A stretch of DNA of 64,000 bases from Cupriavidus nantongensis (GTDB lineage: Bacteria; Pseudomonadota; Gammaproteobacteria; Burkholderiales; Burkholderiaceae), in NCBI RefSeq assembly GCF_001598055.1, contig NZ_CP014844.1:1364001-1428000 (forward strand), written 5' to 3'. The position numbers were made by a program, and so were the translations under genes. The notes under the pieces were generated by a model. It did not search any database, was not told the DNA's origin, and saw only the letters and a program-made list of their open reading frames with translations. Shown here in pieces: positions 11,808 to 20,239 of this stretch (position 1 is the stretch's first letter; each line of letters opens with the position of its first letter).

Positions 11808-12329
11808 GCATATTTAGGTGCGTTTTTGTGATGTTGATGTGGATCAAAGACTGCGCAGTGCACCAATGTGCTGATTGTCCGTTTAAATGAACAGTGTGTT
11901 CCGTAGCGTTGGGTTTACCCCTAATGTTGCGTTGCGGTACAGTCGCGCCCACGATGTTTTACGTGTTGCGCTCCCCGGCCGAAAACCGCGCCTGTCATGA
12001 CGGCAGGTCTGTCGGGAGGCGCAAAAGCCTCGTATTCCAACGCTACCCGGCCGCAGTATTCAGCCGGGACCGTTCGCGGTTTCGGCCATCAGGTGCCGCA
12101 GCGCCGGCAAGGTCCCACAGGGCCTGCAGCGCGCGCAGTCAGTTGTCCTTCCGTGTTCATGGCGTTGCAAGGCCGCATGGTCCTCCGGCGTTAGATCCGC
12201 CGCCCGACCGCAACGCCAGCTAAGGACACGTCCTTCCGGTTTTCCCATAGCCCCACGCCTCTTGCGCAAGCATCAGGCGGTTTAGCCACGCTTTTGCCCG
12301 AAGCGCGGTGTAACCAAACCAGTCGTGAC
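11808..12329 (+). other. Long cyo leader region
   Basis: About 520 bases without a convincing gene. It holds the FNR-type box at 11834-11847 and a small perfect palindrome AAGGAC-AC-GTCCTT at 12222-12235. A TACAGT at 11938 could be a -10 element but has no good partner. Small open frames here lack ribosome sites and family resemblance. The cyo promoter and a long untranslated leader are expected here. Confidence 0.5.
11834..11847 (+). promoter_or_regulatory. FNR/Anr-type box upstream of cyoA
   Basis: TTGATGTGGATCAA is a perfect match to the FNR consensus TTGAT-N4-ATCAA. It lies between the MaoC terminator and the cytochrome bo3 operon, about 480 bases before cyoA. In E. coli the cyo operon is repressed by FNR under low oxygen. 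Repression is therefore the natural guess, but the transcription start was not located. Confidence 0.7.
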
Positions 12330-13292
12330 ATGAAGAAACCCATACTGCCGCGGTGGACGCGGTTCCTGCCTTGCCTTGGCCTGCTCCTGCTCGCCGGCTG
12401 CAACATGACGCTGCTCGACCCGAAAGGGCAGGTCGGCGTCGACATCAAAGGCATCATCCTGATCGCCACCTGGCTGATGCTGCTGGTGGTGGTGCCGGTG
12501 ATCGTGCTGACGCTGGTGTTCGCCTGGAAGTACCGCGCCAGCAATACCTCGGCACGCTATGAACCCGACTGGTCGCACTCGACCGCGATCGAAGTGGTGG
12601 TGTGGCTGATCCCCTGCCTGATCATCATCGCGCTGGGCATCATCACCTGGAAGTCCTCGCACGACCTCGACCCGTACAAGCCGCTGGAATCGAGCAAGAA
12701 GCCGGTCACGGTCGAAGTGGTGGCGCTGAACTGGAAGTGGCTGTTCATCTATCCGGAACTGAACATCGCCACCGTCAACCAGATCGCCTTCCCGGTCGAC
12801 ACCCCGGTGAACTTCAAGATCACCTCGGATTCGATCATGAATTCGTTCTTCATCCCGCAACTGGGCAGCCAGGTGTACGCCATGGCCGGGATGGAAACCA
12901 AGCTCCACCTGATCGCCAACGAAGCCGGCAGCTATGACGGCGTGTCCGCCAACTACAGCGGCGGCGGCTTCTCGGGCATGAAGTTCAAGGCCATCGCCAT
13001 GTCGAACTACGACTTCGACCAGTGGGTGGCCAAGGTTCGCGCCTCGTCGACCGAACTGGGCGTCGAAGGCTACCAGACGCTGGCGCAACCCAGCGAGAAG
13101 GAGCCGGTCGCGTACTACGGCAAGGTGGAAGACCAGCTGTTCCGCCACATCCTGCACAAGTACATGGGCCACGGCGGCGCCGCACTGGCCGCCGACGGGT
13201 TCAAGGGCGGCCCGATCTGCACGTCGCGCAACACCCTCGGTGAAGAGCAGCTGTCCTTGACCACGCCGGCCGCGCAGCCGGCAGGCGCGTAA
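12330..13292 (+). CDS. cyoA: Cytochrome bo3 ubiquinol oxidase subunit II
   Basis: A 320-residue lipoprotein subunit of the quinol oxidase. A lipobox LLLLAGC lies at about residues 18-24, followed by two membrane helices (about 40-65 and 88-108) and a periplasmic cupredoxin domain. The domain carries the CyoA signature [19 protein letters not shown] and FSGMKFKA. The CuA cysteine ligands of cytochrome c oxidases are absent, so electrons come from quinol. The ATG at 12330 gives a proper signal peptide, so the upstream in-frame codons are not used here. Confidence 0.95.
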   Translation: MKKPILPRWTRFLPCLGLLLLAGCNMTLLDPKGQVGVDIKGIILIATWLMLLVVVPVIVLTLVFAWKYRASNTSARYEPDWSHSTAIEVVVWLIPCLIIIALGIITWKSSHDLDPYKPLESSKKPVTVEVVALNWKWLFIYPELNIATVNQIAFPVDTPVNFKITSDSIMNSFFIPQLGSQVYAMAGMETKLHLIANEAGSYDGVSANYSGGGFSGMKFKAIAMSNYDFDQWVAKVRASSTELGVEGYQTLAQPSEKEPVAYYGKVEDQLFRHILHKYMGHGGAALAADGFKGGPICTSRNTLGEEQLSLTTPAAQPAGA

Positions 13293-13306
13293 TCCTGGGA
13301 GCAATG

Positions 13307-15280
13307 ATGTTTGGCAAGTTGAGTTTGTCGGCGATTCCGTTTCATGAGCCGATCATCATGGTCGTGCTGGCCGGTGTCGCCGTGGGCGGTGCCGCGCTGC
13401 TGGGCGCGATCACCTATTTCAAGAAGTGGGGCTATCTCTGGAACGAGTGGTTCACCTCGGTCGATCACAAGAAGATCGGCGTGATGTACTGCCTGGTGGC
13501 GCTGATCATGCTGCTGCGCGGCTTTGCCGACGCGGTCATGATGCGCACCCAGCTGGCGCTGGCCACCAACGGCGCCACCGGCGTGCTGCCGCCCGAGCAC
13601 TACGACCAGATCTTCACCGCCCACGGCGTGATCATGATCTTCTTCGTGGCCATGCCGCTGATGACCGGCCTGATGAACCTGGTCGTGCCGCTGCAGATCG
13701 GCGCGCGCGACGTGGCGTTCCCGTTCCTGAACACGCTGTCGTTCTGGCTGTTCGTGGCGGGCGCCATGCTGGTCAACATCTCGCTGGGCGTCGGTGAGTT
13801 CGCCAAGACCGGCTGGCTGGCCTACCCGCCGCTGTCGGGAATCGACTACAGCCCGGGCGTAGGGGTGGACTATTACCTCTGGAGCTTGCAGATCTCAGGG
13901 CTGGGCACGCTGCTGACCGGCGTGAACTTCCTGGTGACGATCCTGCGCATGCGCGCGCCTGGCATGACGCTGATGCGCATGCCGGTGTTCACCTGGACCG
14001 CGCTGTGCACCAACGTGCTGATCGTTGCCGCCTTCCCGGTGCTGACCGTGACCCTGGCGCTGCTGGGCCTGGACCGCTACCTCGGCATGCACTTCTTCAC
14101 GAACGACGGTGGCGGCAACGCCATGATGTACGTGAACCTGATCTGGATCTGGGGCCACCCCGAGGTGTACATCCTGATCCTGCCGGCATTCGGCATCTTC
14201 TCTGAAGTCATCGCCACGTTCTCGGGCAAGAAGCTGTTCGGCTACAAGGGCATGGTGTACGCGACCGCCGCGATCATGGTGCTGTCGTTCATCGTGTGGC
14301 TGCACCACTTCTTCACGATGGGCTCGGGCGCCAACGTCAACGCGTTCTTCGGCATCACCACCATGATCATCTCCATCCCGACCGGGGTGAAGATCTTCAA
14401 CTGGCTGTTCACCATGTACCGCGGCCGCGTGCAGATGACCTCGCCGGTGCTGTGGACCCTGGGCTTCATGATCACCTTCGTGATCGGCGGCATGACCGGC
14501 GTGCTGATGGCGGTGCCGGCGGCCGACTTCGTGCTGCACAACAGCCTGTTCCTGATCGCCCACTTCCACAACGTGATCATCGGCGGCGTGCTGTTCGGCT
14601 ACCTGGCCGGCATCACCTACTGGTGGCCGAAGGCGTTCGGCTTCAAGCTGAACGAGCGCCTGGGCAAGGCTTCGTTCTGGTGCTGGCTGGTGGGCTTCTA
14701 CTTCGCCTTCATGCCGCTGTACGTGCTGGGCCTGATGGGCATGACCCGCCGCCTGAACCACACCGACAACCCGGCCTGGACGCCGTGGCTGTACCTGGCC
14801 GTGGTGGGCGTGGTGTTCGTCGCGCTGGGCATCTTCTTCCAGGTGCTGCAGATCGTGGTGTCGATCCGCGACCGCAAGAAGCTGGCCGACGTCACTGGCG
14901 ACCCGTGGGGCGGCCGCACGCTGGAGTGGGCCACCTCGTCGCCGCCGCCGTTCTACAACTTCGCGCACACCCCGGTGGTGCGTGACCTGGACGCGTTCGC
15001 CGACATGAAGGCGCGCGGCGAGACCCTGCCGACCGAAGGCTACGAGAAGATCCACATGCCCAAGAACACGGGCGCGGGCTTCATCATCGGCGCCTTCAGC
15101 CTGGTGTTCGGCTTCGCCCTGACCTGGCACATCTGGTGGCTGGCCATCGTTGGCCTGGTGGGTATGATCTGGGCGTTCATCCACCGCAGCAACGACGACC
15201 ACATCGACTACTACGTGCCGGCCACCGAGGTCGAGCAGATCGAAACGCGCCATCTGCAGCGCATTGCTTCGCAAGCCTGA
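13307..15280 (+). CDS. cyoB: Cytochrome bo3 ubiquinol oxidase subunit I
   Basis: The catalytic haem-copper subunit, 657 residues with about 15 helices. The quinol-site residues R71, D75 and a His in LPPEHYDQ are present. So are the haem/copper ligands in [18 protein letters not shown] (His-Tyr cross-link pair), LHHFFTMG and IAHFHNVII. Counting from the second of two adjacent ATGs (13307) gives the same R71/D75 numbering as E. coli, and GGGAG is then five bases away. The first ATG at 13304 is the alternative. It lies 14 bases after cyoA. Confidence 0.96.
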   Translation: MFGKLSLSAIPFHEPIIMVVLAGVAVGGAALLGAITYFKKWGYLWNEWFTSVDHKKIGVMYCLVALIMLLRGFADAVMMRTQLALATNGATGVLPPEHYDQIFTAHGVIMIFFVAMPLMTGLMNLVVPLQIGARDVAFPFLNTLSFWLFVAGAMLVNISLGVGEFAKTGWLAYPPLSGIDYSPGVGVDYYLWSLQISGLGTLLTGVNFLVTILRMRAPGMTLMRMPVFTWTALCTNVLIVAAFPVLTVTLALLGLDRYLGMHFFTNDGGGNAMMYVNLIWIWGHPEVYILILPAFGIFSEVIATFSGKKLFGYKGMVYATAAIMVLSFIVWLHHFFTMGSGANVNAFFGITTMIISIPTGVKIFNWLFTMYRGRVQMTSPVLWTLGFMITFVIGGMTGVLMAVPAADFVLHNSLFLIAHFHNVIIGGVLFGYLAGITYWWPKAFGFKLNERLGKASFWCWLVGFYFAFMPLYVLGLMGMTRRLNHTDNPAWTPWLYLAVVGVVFVALGIFFQVLQIVVSIRDRKKLADVTGDPWGGRTLEWATSSPPPFYNFAHTPVVRDLDAFADMKARGETLPTEGYEKIHMPKNTGAGFIIGAFSLVFGFALTWHIWWLAIVGLVGMIWAFIHRSNDDHIDYYVPATEVEQIETRHLQRIASQA

Positions 15281-15285
15281 GAACC

Positions 15286-15936
15286 ATGTCGACTCAAGTC
15301 CTAGACCGCATCCCCGCGCAGGCAGGCGCCCCGGCTCACGCCGGCGCGCACGGCCACGGCCATGACCATGCGCACCACGATACCAGTGCCAATACGGTGT
15401 ATGGCTTCTGGATCTACCTGATGAGCGACTGCATCATCTTCGCCGGACTGTTCGCGGCCTTCGCCGTGCTGCGCGGCGAAGTGGCAGGCGGCCCGTCGGC
15501 GAAGGAGCTGTTCGAGCTCAACTACGTGCTGGTGGAGACCTTCATCCTGCTGTTCTCGTCGATCACGTACGGCATGGCGATGATCTCGCTGCAGAACCGC
15601 AGCCTCAAGCACGTGCAGACCTGGCTCGGCATCACCTTCCTGCTGGGCCTGGCCTTCATGGCGATGGAAATCAACGAGTTCCACCACCTGATCGCCGAAG
15701 GCGCCGGCCCGGGCCGCAGCGCGTTCCTGTCGTCGTTCTTCACGCTGGTCGGCACCCACGGCCTGCACGTCGCCAGCGGCATGCTGTGGATGATCGTGCT
15801 GATGTGGCAGCTCGGCAAGAAGGGCATCACCCCGACGCTCACCAAGCGCCTGATGTGCCTGTCGCTGTTCTGGCACTTCCTGGACGTGGTCTGGATCGGC
15901 GTGTTTACCGTGGTCTACCTGATGGGACATCTGTGA
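15286..15936 (+). CDS. cyoC: Cytochrome bo3 ubiquinol oxidase subunit III
   Basis: A 216-residue membrane subunit with five helices after a His-rich N-terminal tail (residues about 18-31). Family features include [37 protein letters not shown] and [19 protein letters not shown]. It supports assembly and proton delivery to CyoB. Its stop overlaps the cyoD start in TGATG, implying coupled translation. Confidence 0.95.
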   Translation: MSTQVLDRIPAQAGAPAHAGAHGHGHDHAHHDTSANTVYGFWIYLMSDCIIFAGLFAAFAVLRGEVAGGPSAKELFELNYVLVETFILLFSSITYGMAMISLQNRSLKHVQTWLGITFLLGLAFMAMEINEFHHLIAEGAGPGRSAFLSSFFTLVGTHGLHVASGMLWMIVLMWQLGKKGITPTLTKRLMCLSLFWHFLDVVWIGVFTVVYLMGHL

Positions 15937-16304
15937 TGGCACAACACAACGCACCGGCGGCGCACGGCGCCCACGACTCGCACGCGCATGACAGCCACGC
16001 TGGCGGCCACGCCAGCTTCAAGGGCTACGCGATCGGCTTCATCCTGGCCGTGATCCTGACCGTGATCCCGTTCAAGATCGTGATGGACGGCACCATGGAC
16101 AAGGCCACCATCCTGTGGACCATCCTCGGCATGGCCGTGGTCCAGATGATCGTGCACCTGAAGTACTTCCTGCACCTGGACTCGTCGTCCGAACAGCGCA
16201 GCAACGTGATCGCGCTGCTGTTCACGGCGCTGATCCTGGTGATCGTGGTGGCGGGTTCGCTGTGGATCATGCACAACCTGAACGCCAACATGATGGTGAT
16301 GTAA
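15936..16304 (+). CDS. cyoD: Cytochrome bo3 ubiquinol oxidase subunit IV
   Basis: A 122-residue small subunit with three helices (about 31-48, 55-72 and 88-110) and the family stretch MIVHLKYFLHLD. The N-terminal 25 residues are rich in His, Asp and Ala. It overlaps cyoC by one base. No cyoE (haem O synthase) follows; the operon ends at a strong terminator. Confidence 0.94.
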   Translation: MAQHNAPAAHGAHDSHAHDSHAGGHASFKGYAIGFILAVILTVIPFKIVMDGTMDKATILWTILGMAVVQMIVHLKYFLHLDSSSEQRSNVIALLFTALILVIVVAGSLWIMHNLNANMMVM

Positions 16305-16330
16305 GGACCGGCGTCCTGGCATCGAAAAGA

Positions 16331-16359
16331 AGGGGCCCCGCGGGGCCCCTTTCTTTTTT
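16331..16359 (+). terminator. Terminator between cyoD and the convergent ggt gene
   Basis: A 20-base palindrome (AGGGGCCCCG followed by its complement, 16331-16350) leads into a T-run with TTCTTTTTT. A-rich sequence on the other side makes it usable from both strands. Confidence 0.85.
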
Positions 16360-16371
16360 GCCGCGGCTTGC

Positions 16372-18429
16372 TCAGGGCTTGAACGTATCCCCCAGCACCA
16401 CGCCCTCGCGCCGCGGGTCGGCGCCGCCCACCAGCACCGCCGAGCCGCCGATGGTGGTGCGGATGATGGCGCTCAGCCCGCTCGACTGCGCCGCGGTGTT
16501 GACGGTGTGGCCGAGGTTGCGCAGGCCCCTGACCAGCGGGTCGTTGTCGCCCGGCAGGCCGCCGGCCGGCGTGCTGGTGTCGACGTTGGGATGCTCGCCG
16601 CCGACGATCATGGGCGATCCCGCGCTCGCGTTATTGCCACCGAAGTCGATCATCGACACCGCCTGCTGCGCATCCAGGCCCCAGTCCAGCGAAGCCACCA
16701 GGGTCTTGGCGACGAACTGGATGATGGTGGCGCCGCCCGGCGAGCCGGTGGTCATGTAGAACTCGCCGCGCGAGCCGTCGCTGTTGCGCCGGAACACCAC
16801 CGTTGGCGCCATCGAGCTGCGCGGACGCTTGCCCGGCTGCAGCCGGTTGGCCACCAGCACGCCGCCCGGCGCGGGATCGGCATTGAAGTCGGTCAGCTCG
16901 TTGTTGAGCAGGAAGCCGTTGGTCATGTGGTACGAGCCCAGGCCGGCCTCGATCGTGGTGGTCATCGCCACCACGTTGCCGTACTTGTCATGCAGCGACA
17001 GGTGCGTGGTGCCGCGCTCCTGCACCATCGACGGCGCCAGCGGCACCTCGCCGAGGTTGCCCGCCGCCACCGGCGTGACCATCGAGCCGGTGGTGCTGAT
17101 CAGGCCGGCGCGCTGGCTCAGGTAGGGCTTGTTCAGCATGGTGTCCCAGGTGCCGCCGGGCAACGGAACGAAATCGGTGTCGGCCACGTACTTGTTGCGG
17201 TCGGCATAGGCCAGGTGCCCGGCTTCGCCCATCAGGTGGGCGCCCAGCACGCTCGGCCGGCCGCCGTTCTGGTCGACCAGCGTGGGCTTGTGCGCCGCCA
17301 TGTCGAAGTTCTCGACGATGCCCAGGATCTGCGCCACCGCGATCCCGCCGGACGACGGCGGCGGCATGCCGCACACCTCGTACTGCCGGTAGGTGGTGCA
17401 CACCGGCGTGCGCTTCCTGGCCTGGTAGTTGGCCAGGTCGTCGAGCGTGGTCACGCCAGGCGTGGTATTGCCGTCGTAGGTGGTCTGGATCTTGGCGACG
17501 ATGGCCTGCGCGATCGGCCCGTTCTTGTAGAAGGCGTCGGCGCCGTCCGCGGCGACGGCGCTGAAGACCGCCGCCAGCGCGGGATTGCGCAGCACCGTGT
17601 TGACCGCGCGCGGCGTGCCGTCGGGATTGAGGAAGTAGGCGGCCATTTCCGGATCGCGCTTGATATTGGCGACGGTGGCGCTGTCGGAAATCGCCGCGGC
17701 CATGCGCGGCGGGATCGCGAAGCCGTCGGTGGCCAGCTTGATTGCCGGCGCGAACAGTTCCTTCCACGCGGTCTTGCCGTAGTCGCGGTGGGCCATCTCG
17801 AGCACGCGCAGCGTGCCCGGGGTGCCGATGGAGCGGCCGCTGCGCTGGGGATTGGGCAGCGGCGTGGTCTGGTCGCTTGCTGACTTCCAGCGCAGGTAGT
17901 TCTCGTCGGCCGCGGCCGGCGCGGTCTCGCGGCCGTCGTAGGCGGTCAGCTGGCGCGTCGCCGCATCGAAATGCAGGATAAAGGCGCCGCCGCCGATGCC
18001 GGACGATTGCGGCTCGACCAGGTTCAGCACCATCTGCGCCGCCACCGCGGCGTCGATCGCGGTGCCGCCGGCCTTCAGCACGTCGCATGCCGCCTTGGTC
18101 GAGACCGGGTTGTTGGTCACCGCCATATAGGTCTTGCTGTAGACCGTGACCTTGGGCGCATAGCCGGTTGCCTGTTCCGGCGCGTTGGGGTCGCCCGGCA
18201 GCACCACGGCCTGGCCGCCGGTGCTGCCGTCGAGCTCGCAGCCTGCGGTCGGCGTGACCGGCGGGGGCGGTGGCGGAGGCGGGGGATCGTCGCCGCCGCC
18301 GCAGGCACCCAGGGTCAGCGCCAGCGCCGCCAGCGCCAGCTTGCCGCGGCGCGGGCGCCAGTACGGGGTGGCGCGCGGCTGCGGCTGCGGCTCGGCGGGG
18401 GATGCATGGGGGTCGGCAGCGTACGGCAT
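16372..18429 (-). CDS. ggt: Gamma-glutamyltransferase (lipoprotein form)
   Basis: A 685-residue gamma-glutamyltranspeptidase that hydrolyses or transfers the gamma-glutamyl group of glutathione. A lipobox (LTLGAC, about residue 42) follows a charged N-terminus, then a Pro-rich linker with nine consecutive prolines. The self-processing site is RGTTHLSLHDKYGN, with the nucleophile at about Thr474, followed by MTTTIEAGLGS. The substrate-site motif PGKRPRSSMAPT is intact. It is convergent with cyoD and divergent from urtA. A paralogue lies at 37177-39057. Confidence 0.92.
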   Translation of the reverse strand: MPYAADPHASPAEPQPQPRATPYWRPRRGKLALAALALTLGACGGGDDPPPPPPPPPVTPTAGCELDGSTGGQAVVLPGDPNAPEQATGYAPKVTVYSKTYMAVTNNPVSTKAACDVLKAGGTAIDAAVAAQMVLNLVEPQSSGIGGGAFILHFDAATRQLTAYDGRETAPAAADENYLRWKSASDQTTPLPNPQRSGRSIGTPGTLRVLEMAHRDYGKTAWKELFAPAIKLATDGFAIPPRMAAAISDSATVANIKRDPEMAAYFLNPDGTPRAVNTVLRNPALAAVFSAVAADGADAFYKNGPIAQAIVAKIQTTYDGNTTPGVTTLDDLANYQARKRTPVCTTYRQYEVCGMPPPSSGGIAVAQILGIVENFDMAAHKPTLVDQNGGRPSVLGAHLMGEAGHLAYADRNKYVADTDFVPLPGGTWDTMLNKPYLSQRAGLISTTGSMVTPVAAGNLGEVPLAPSMVQERGTTHLSLHDKYGNVVAMTTTIEAGLGSYHMTNGFLLNNELTDFNADPAPGGVLVANRLQPGKRPRSSMAPTVVFRRNSDGSRGEFYMTTGSPGGATIIQFVAKTLVASLDWGLDAQQAVSMIDFGGNNASAGSPMIVGGEHPNVDTSTPAGGLPGDNDPLVRGLRNLGHTVNTAAQSSGLSAIIRTTIGGSAVLVGGADPRREGVVLGDTFKP

Positions 18430-18569
18430 GGTTTCTCCTTCCTTTTATGGGGGTCCGGGAAATGCCAGGGCCGGGTCGTCGGGTGGGACCGCGGCCATCT
18501 TTCACCGTAGTGCCGCGGCGCGCCGGCCTTAATCATTGAATGTACGGATTTACATGCATTCGAATCCGG

Positions 18570-18589
18570 GTTTAAGCGTTCGCTTAAAC
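18570..18589. promoter_or_regulatory. Perfect 20-base inverted repeat, operator-like
   Basis: GTTTAAGCG-TT-CGCTTAAAC has 9-bp arms and a two-base centre, about 140 bases before the ggt start and 310 before urtA. No T-run follows. The shape fits a dimeric repressor operator such as a TetR-type site, most plausibly for ggt. The regulator is not identified. Confidence 0.5.
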
Positions 18590-18699
18590 GGTGCGCGCCA
18601 CAGTGCCGTTACTCCAGCCGGCGCCACCGTGGCGCAAACCGCGAGCGCGATGCCCCGATGCGGGCGCCATGCACCGTCATCGCCCGCGGCGGCAGATAC

Positions 18700-18740
18700 G
18701 CACTGAGTCAGTGCGGGCCGGCGTTGCACGGCGATGGTGC
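18700..18740 (+). promoter_or_regulatory. Two tandem NtrC-like binding sites
   Basis: GCACTGAGTCAGTGC (18700-18714) and GCACGGCGATGGTGC (18726-18740) both fit GCAC-N7-GTGC. The second matches the enteric NtrC consensus GCAC-N5-TGGTGC exactly. Their centres are 26 bases apart and lie roughly 100-130 bases before the start point expected from the sigma-54 promoter at 18811, a usual enhancer distance. Confidence 0.75.
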
Positions 18741-18810
18741 GAGCGCGCCCGGCGGGCAACGATCCGCCGCACGCGCCGCGTGTGGCCGCGCCGCGCGCGC
18801 GATATCGCCG

Positions 18811-18826
18811 TGGCACGCTAGTTGCA
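18811..18826 (+). promoter_or_regulatory. Sigma-54 (RpoN) promoter of urtA
   Basis: TGGCACGCTAGTTGCA is an exact TGGCAC-N5-TTGCA element, with GG and GC ten bases apart. It lies 57 bases before the urtA start. With the NtrC-like sites upstream it predicts induction of urea uptake and urease under nitrogen limitation. Confidence 0.85.
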
Positions 18827-18882
18827 GATGCATCACCCCGGGGAGCGTAGTCCCTGACCAACACCATAAACGGGAGCTGCAA

Positions 18883-20139
18883 ATGCAACGACGTGACATG
18901 CTGAAGCTGTCGGCGATAGCCGCCGCGGCAATGATCGGTACCAGCCCGCTGGCGCTGGCGCAGTCCAAGGAGCCGATCAAGGTCGGCATCCTGCATTCGC
19001 TGTCCGGCACCATGGCAATCTCGGAAACGTCGCTGAAGGACGTGGCCCTGATGACCATCGACGAGATCAACAAGAGCGGCGGCGTGCTCGGGCGCAAGCT
19101 GGAGCCGGTGGTGGTGGACCCGGCATCGAACTGGCCGCTGTTCGCCGAGAAGGCGCGCCAGCTGGTCAGCAAGGACAAGGTGGCGGTGACCTTCGGCTGC
19201 TGGACCTCGGTGTCGCGCAAGTCGGTGCTGCCGGTCTACGAAGAGCTCAACTCGCTGCTGTTCTACCCGGTGCAGTATGAAGGCGAGGAGATGTCGAAGA
19301 ACGTCTTCTACACCGGCGCGGCGCCCAACCAGCAGGCCATCCCCGCGGTCGAATACCTGATGAGCAAGGAGGGCGGCGGCGCCAAGCGTTTCTTCCTGCT
19401 CGGCACCGACTACGTCTACCCGCGCACCACCAACAAGATCCTGCGCGCGTTCCTGAAGAGCAAGGGCGTGGCCGACAAGGACATTGAAGAGGTCTACACC
19501 CCGTTCGGCCACAGCGACTACCAGACCATCGTCGCCAATATCAAGAAGTTCTCGCAGGGCGGCAAGACCGCGGTGATCTCCACCATCAACGGCGATTCCA
19601 ACGTGCCGTTCTACAAGGAGCTGGGCAACGCCGGGCTCAAGGCCAAGGACGTGCCGGTGGTGGCGTTCTCGGTCGGCGAGGAAGAGCTGCGCGGCATCGA
19701 CACCAAGCCGCTGGTGGGCCACCTGGCCGCGTGGAACTACTTCATGTCGGTCAAGAATCCCGAGAACGACGCTTTCCGCAAGCAGTGGGCAGCCTGGGTC
19801 AAGGCCAACAACCTGCCCGGCGGCGACAAGCGCGTGACCAACGACCCGATGGAAGCCACCTACGTCGGCATCCATATGTGGGCGCAGGCGGTGAAGAAGG
19901 CCGGCAGCACCGACACCGCCAAGGTGCGCGCGGCCATGTACGGCCAGACCTTCAAGGCGCCGGACGGCTTCACCCTGACCATGGGCGAGAACCACCACCT
20001 GTACAAGCCGGTGATGATCGGCGAGGTCAAGGCCGACGGCCAGTTCGCGGTGGTGTGGAAGACGCCGAAGGCGGTGCGCGCGCAGCCGTGGAGCCCGTTC
20101 ATCGCGGGCAATGAAGGGAAGCCGGACAAGGCGATGTAA
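18883..20139 (+). CDS. urtA: Urea ABC transporter substrate-binding protein
   Basis: A 418-residue periplasmic binding protein that captures urea for the UrtBCDE transporter. The N-terminus MQRRDMLKLSAIAAAA has a twin-arginine-like motif and cleaves after about ALAQ (residue 26). Family stretches include IKVGILHSLSGTMAISE, VTFGCWTSVSRKSVLPVYE and YPVQYEGEE, which are typical of UrtA rather than amino-acid-binding relatives. The frame is open upstream, but GGGAGCTGCAA before the ATG and the signal peptide fix the start. It is first in the urt-ure block. Confidence 0.95.
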   Translation: MQRRDMLKLSAIAAAAMIGTSPLALAQSKEPIKVGILHSLSGTMAISETSLKDVALMTIDEINKSGGVLGRKLEPVVVDPASNWPLFAEKARQLVSKDKVAVTFGCWTSVSRKSVLPVYEELNSLLFYPVQYEGEEMSKNVFYTGAAPNQQAIPAVEYLMSKEGGGAKRFFLLGTDYVYPRTTNKILRAFLKSKGVADKDIEEVYTPFGHSDYQTIVANIKKFSQGGKTAVISTINGDSNVPFYKELGNAGLKAKDVPVVAFSVGEEELRGIDTKPLVGHLAAWNYFMSVKNPENDAFRKQWAAWVKANNLPGGDKRVTNDPMEATYVGIHMWAQAVKKAGSTDTAKVRAAMYGQTFKAPDGFTLTMGENHHLYKPVMIGEVKADGQFAVVWKTPKAVRAQPWSPFIAGNEGKPDKAM

Positions 20140-20164
20140 GGAACGGTCGCCTACCGCTGGTTTT

Positions 20165-20195
20165 CTCCCCTCTCCTACTGTGTGGGAGAGGGGAG
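20165..20195. repeat. REP-like palindrome, degenerate copy (urtA-urtB)
   Basis: Arms CTCCCCTCTCC (20165-20175) and GGAGAGGGGAG (20185-20195) enclose a nine-base loop. It belongs to the same intergenic family as the copies at 29212, 39108, 39190, 44449, 44534, 49694 and 58975. It lies inside the urtA-urtB spacer and could stabilise the urtA message. Confidence 0.65.
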
Positions 20196-20239
20196 CACAT
20201 CCGCAGCTTGGTCATTCACTTTCGTCACTGCCAGCCCTC

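Larger units (their letters stand above)
18430..18882. other. ggt-urtA divergent regulatory region
   Basis: About 450 bases without a gene. It contains a 20-base perfect inverted repeat at 18570-18589, two NtrC-like dyads at 18700 and 18726, and a sigma-54 promoter at 18811. Confidence 0.75.

Noticed and set aside
11834..11847. Reading the FNR box as a CRP site
   Set aside because: It fits TTGAT-N4-ATCAA exactly but lacks the TGTGA-N6-TCACA pattern.
11894..12223. Short open frame in the cyo leader
   Set aside because: No ribosome site, no recognisable domain, and composition typical of non-coding sequence.
12330..16304. Cytochrome c oxidase (aa3) assignment
   Set aside because: Subunit II lacks the CuA cysteines and subunit I has the quinol-site R71, D75 and His residues, so it is a bo3-type quinol oxidase.
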